DNA from: JAJPGZ01 sp041167105
Lineage (GTDB): Bacteria; Verrucomicrobiota; Verrucomicrobiia; Chthoniobacterales; UBA10450
NCBI GenBank assembly: GCA_041167105.1
Contig: JBEEGX010000056.1
Location: forward strand, 1 to 5,155
DNA: 5,155 nt
Direction of reading: 5' to 3'
Positions 4,965-5,155 of this stretch are shown piece by piece. The notes beneath the pieces were generated by a model, which was not told the DNA's origin, did not search any database, and worked only from the letters and a program-made list of their open reading frames with translations. Each line of letters opens with the position of its first letter. The first letter of the stretch is position 1. The position numbers and the translations under genes were made by a program.

Positions 4965-5155
4965 CCGCGATCGGCGGACGCAGCATTTGCAAATATTGCG
5001 CATCAAACGCGCGCAACGCCGCCTCCACACTCGCTCCGAGCCCGACCACTCCGTCACGCATATTCGGTCCCAGCAGCGCCACCCAAAGTCCGCCACGCTT
5101 CGTCAGACGCGGCCGCCGCACCGCGGCCGGACTTCCGGGATGCGCCGCGAAATAA
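4960..5155 (-). CDS. Unidentified protein, C-terminal 64 residues
   Basis: Read leftwards from the right edge, a frame of 64 codons stays open and ends with TAA at 4962-4960. The N-terminus lies beyond the window. The peptide contains RRPRLTKRGGLWVALLGPNM, then GVVGLGASVEAALRAFDAQY and the end RPPIAA. The pattern G-x-x-G-x-G-x-S/T-x-x-x-A-L-x-x-F-D resembles the end of small HicB-like or phage-associated domains (a strand, then a helix with EAL), but this is only a local resemblance. Third codon positions are rich in G and C as in the neighbouring genes, which supports real coding. The gene converges on the SnoaL-like gene, and its stop lies in the right copy of the 9-bp direct repeat. I do not recognise a function. 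Confidence 0.68.
   Translation of the reverse strand, partial: YFAAHPGSPAAVRRPRLTKRGGLWVALLGPNMRDGVVGLGASVEAALRAFDAQYLQMLRPPIAA

Overview
The window is a dense, GC-rich stretch of bacterial chromosome with six recognisable genes, one unidentified gene fragment and a set of short dispersed repeats. The most likely source is a soil-type member of Verrucomicrobiota (Chthoniobacterales or similar). This rests on three things: a double-PAS kinase with a basic tail, a MORN-like exported protein of a type I associate with that phylum, and the compact layout with short GC-rich intergenic repeats. The placement is an inference from memory of such genomes, not a search result.

Layout from left to right. 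Positions 2-571 (+) hold the C-terminal part of a LolC/LolE-type ABC transporter permease. Tail to tail with it, overlapping by 23 bp, is a minus-strand cluster read from right to left: a soluble PAS-PAS histidine kinase (3441-1783), a YhhQ/VUT-family queuosine-precursor transporter starting at GTG (1747-1013), and a small SLOG-fold protein annotated in databases as a putative molybdenum carrier (1016-549). The transporter stop and the SLOG start share the four bases TTGA, so these two are probably translationally coupled. Divergent from the kinase, a 134-bp gap with a short repeat leads to an exported MORN-like protein with a low-complexity tail (3576-4298, +). After it come a SnoaL/NTF2-like protein (4418-4822, +) and, on the minus strand, the last 64 codons of an unidentified protein that enters from the right edge (5155-4960).

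The least expected signal is outside the ordinary genes. The 10-mer AAGATCGACA (or its complement) occurs six times in about 5 kb. Two copies are explained by coding for Ile-Val-Asp-Leu. The other four lie in intergenic gaps or in the disordered tail of the MORN-like protein, within longer similar sequence. One of them is in a 132-bp structured segment between the two convergent genes at the right end. A perfect 9-bp direct repeat (TTCGTTAGG) flanks this segment. Removing the segment with one copy would leave the two stop codons sharing TTAG, which is what insertion of a small non-autonomous element with a 9-bp target duplication would produce.

Functionally the window looks like several unrelated units: lipoprotein or envelope export (permease), a sensor kinase without an adjacent response regulator, a possible queuosine-salvage pair (transporter plus SLOG protein), and two small accessory proteins. 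No rRNA, tRNA, CRISPR array or transposase gene was seen.
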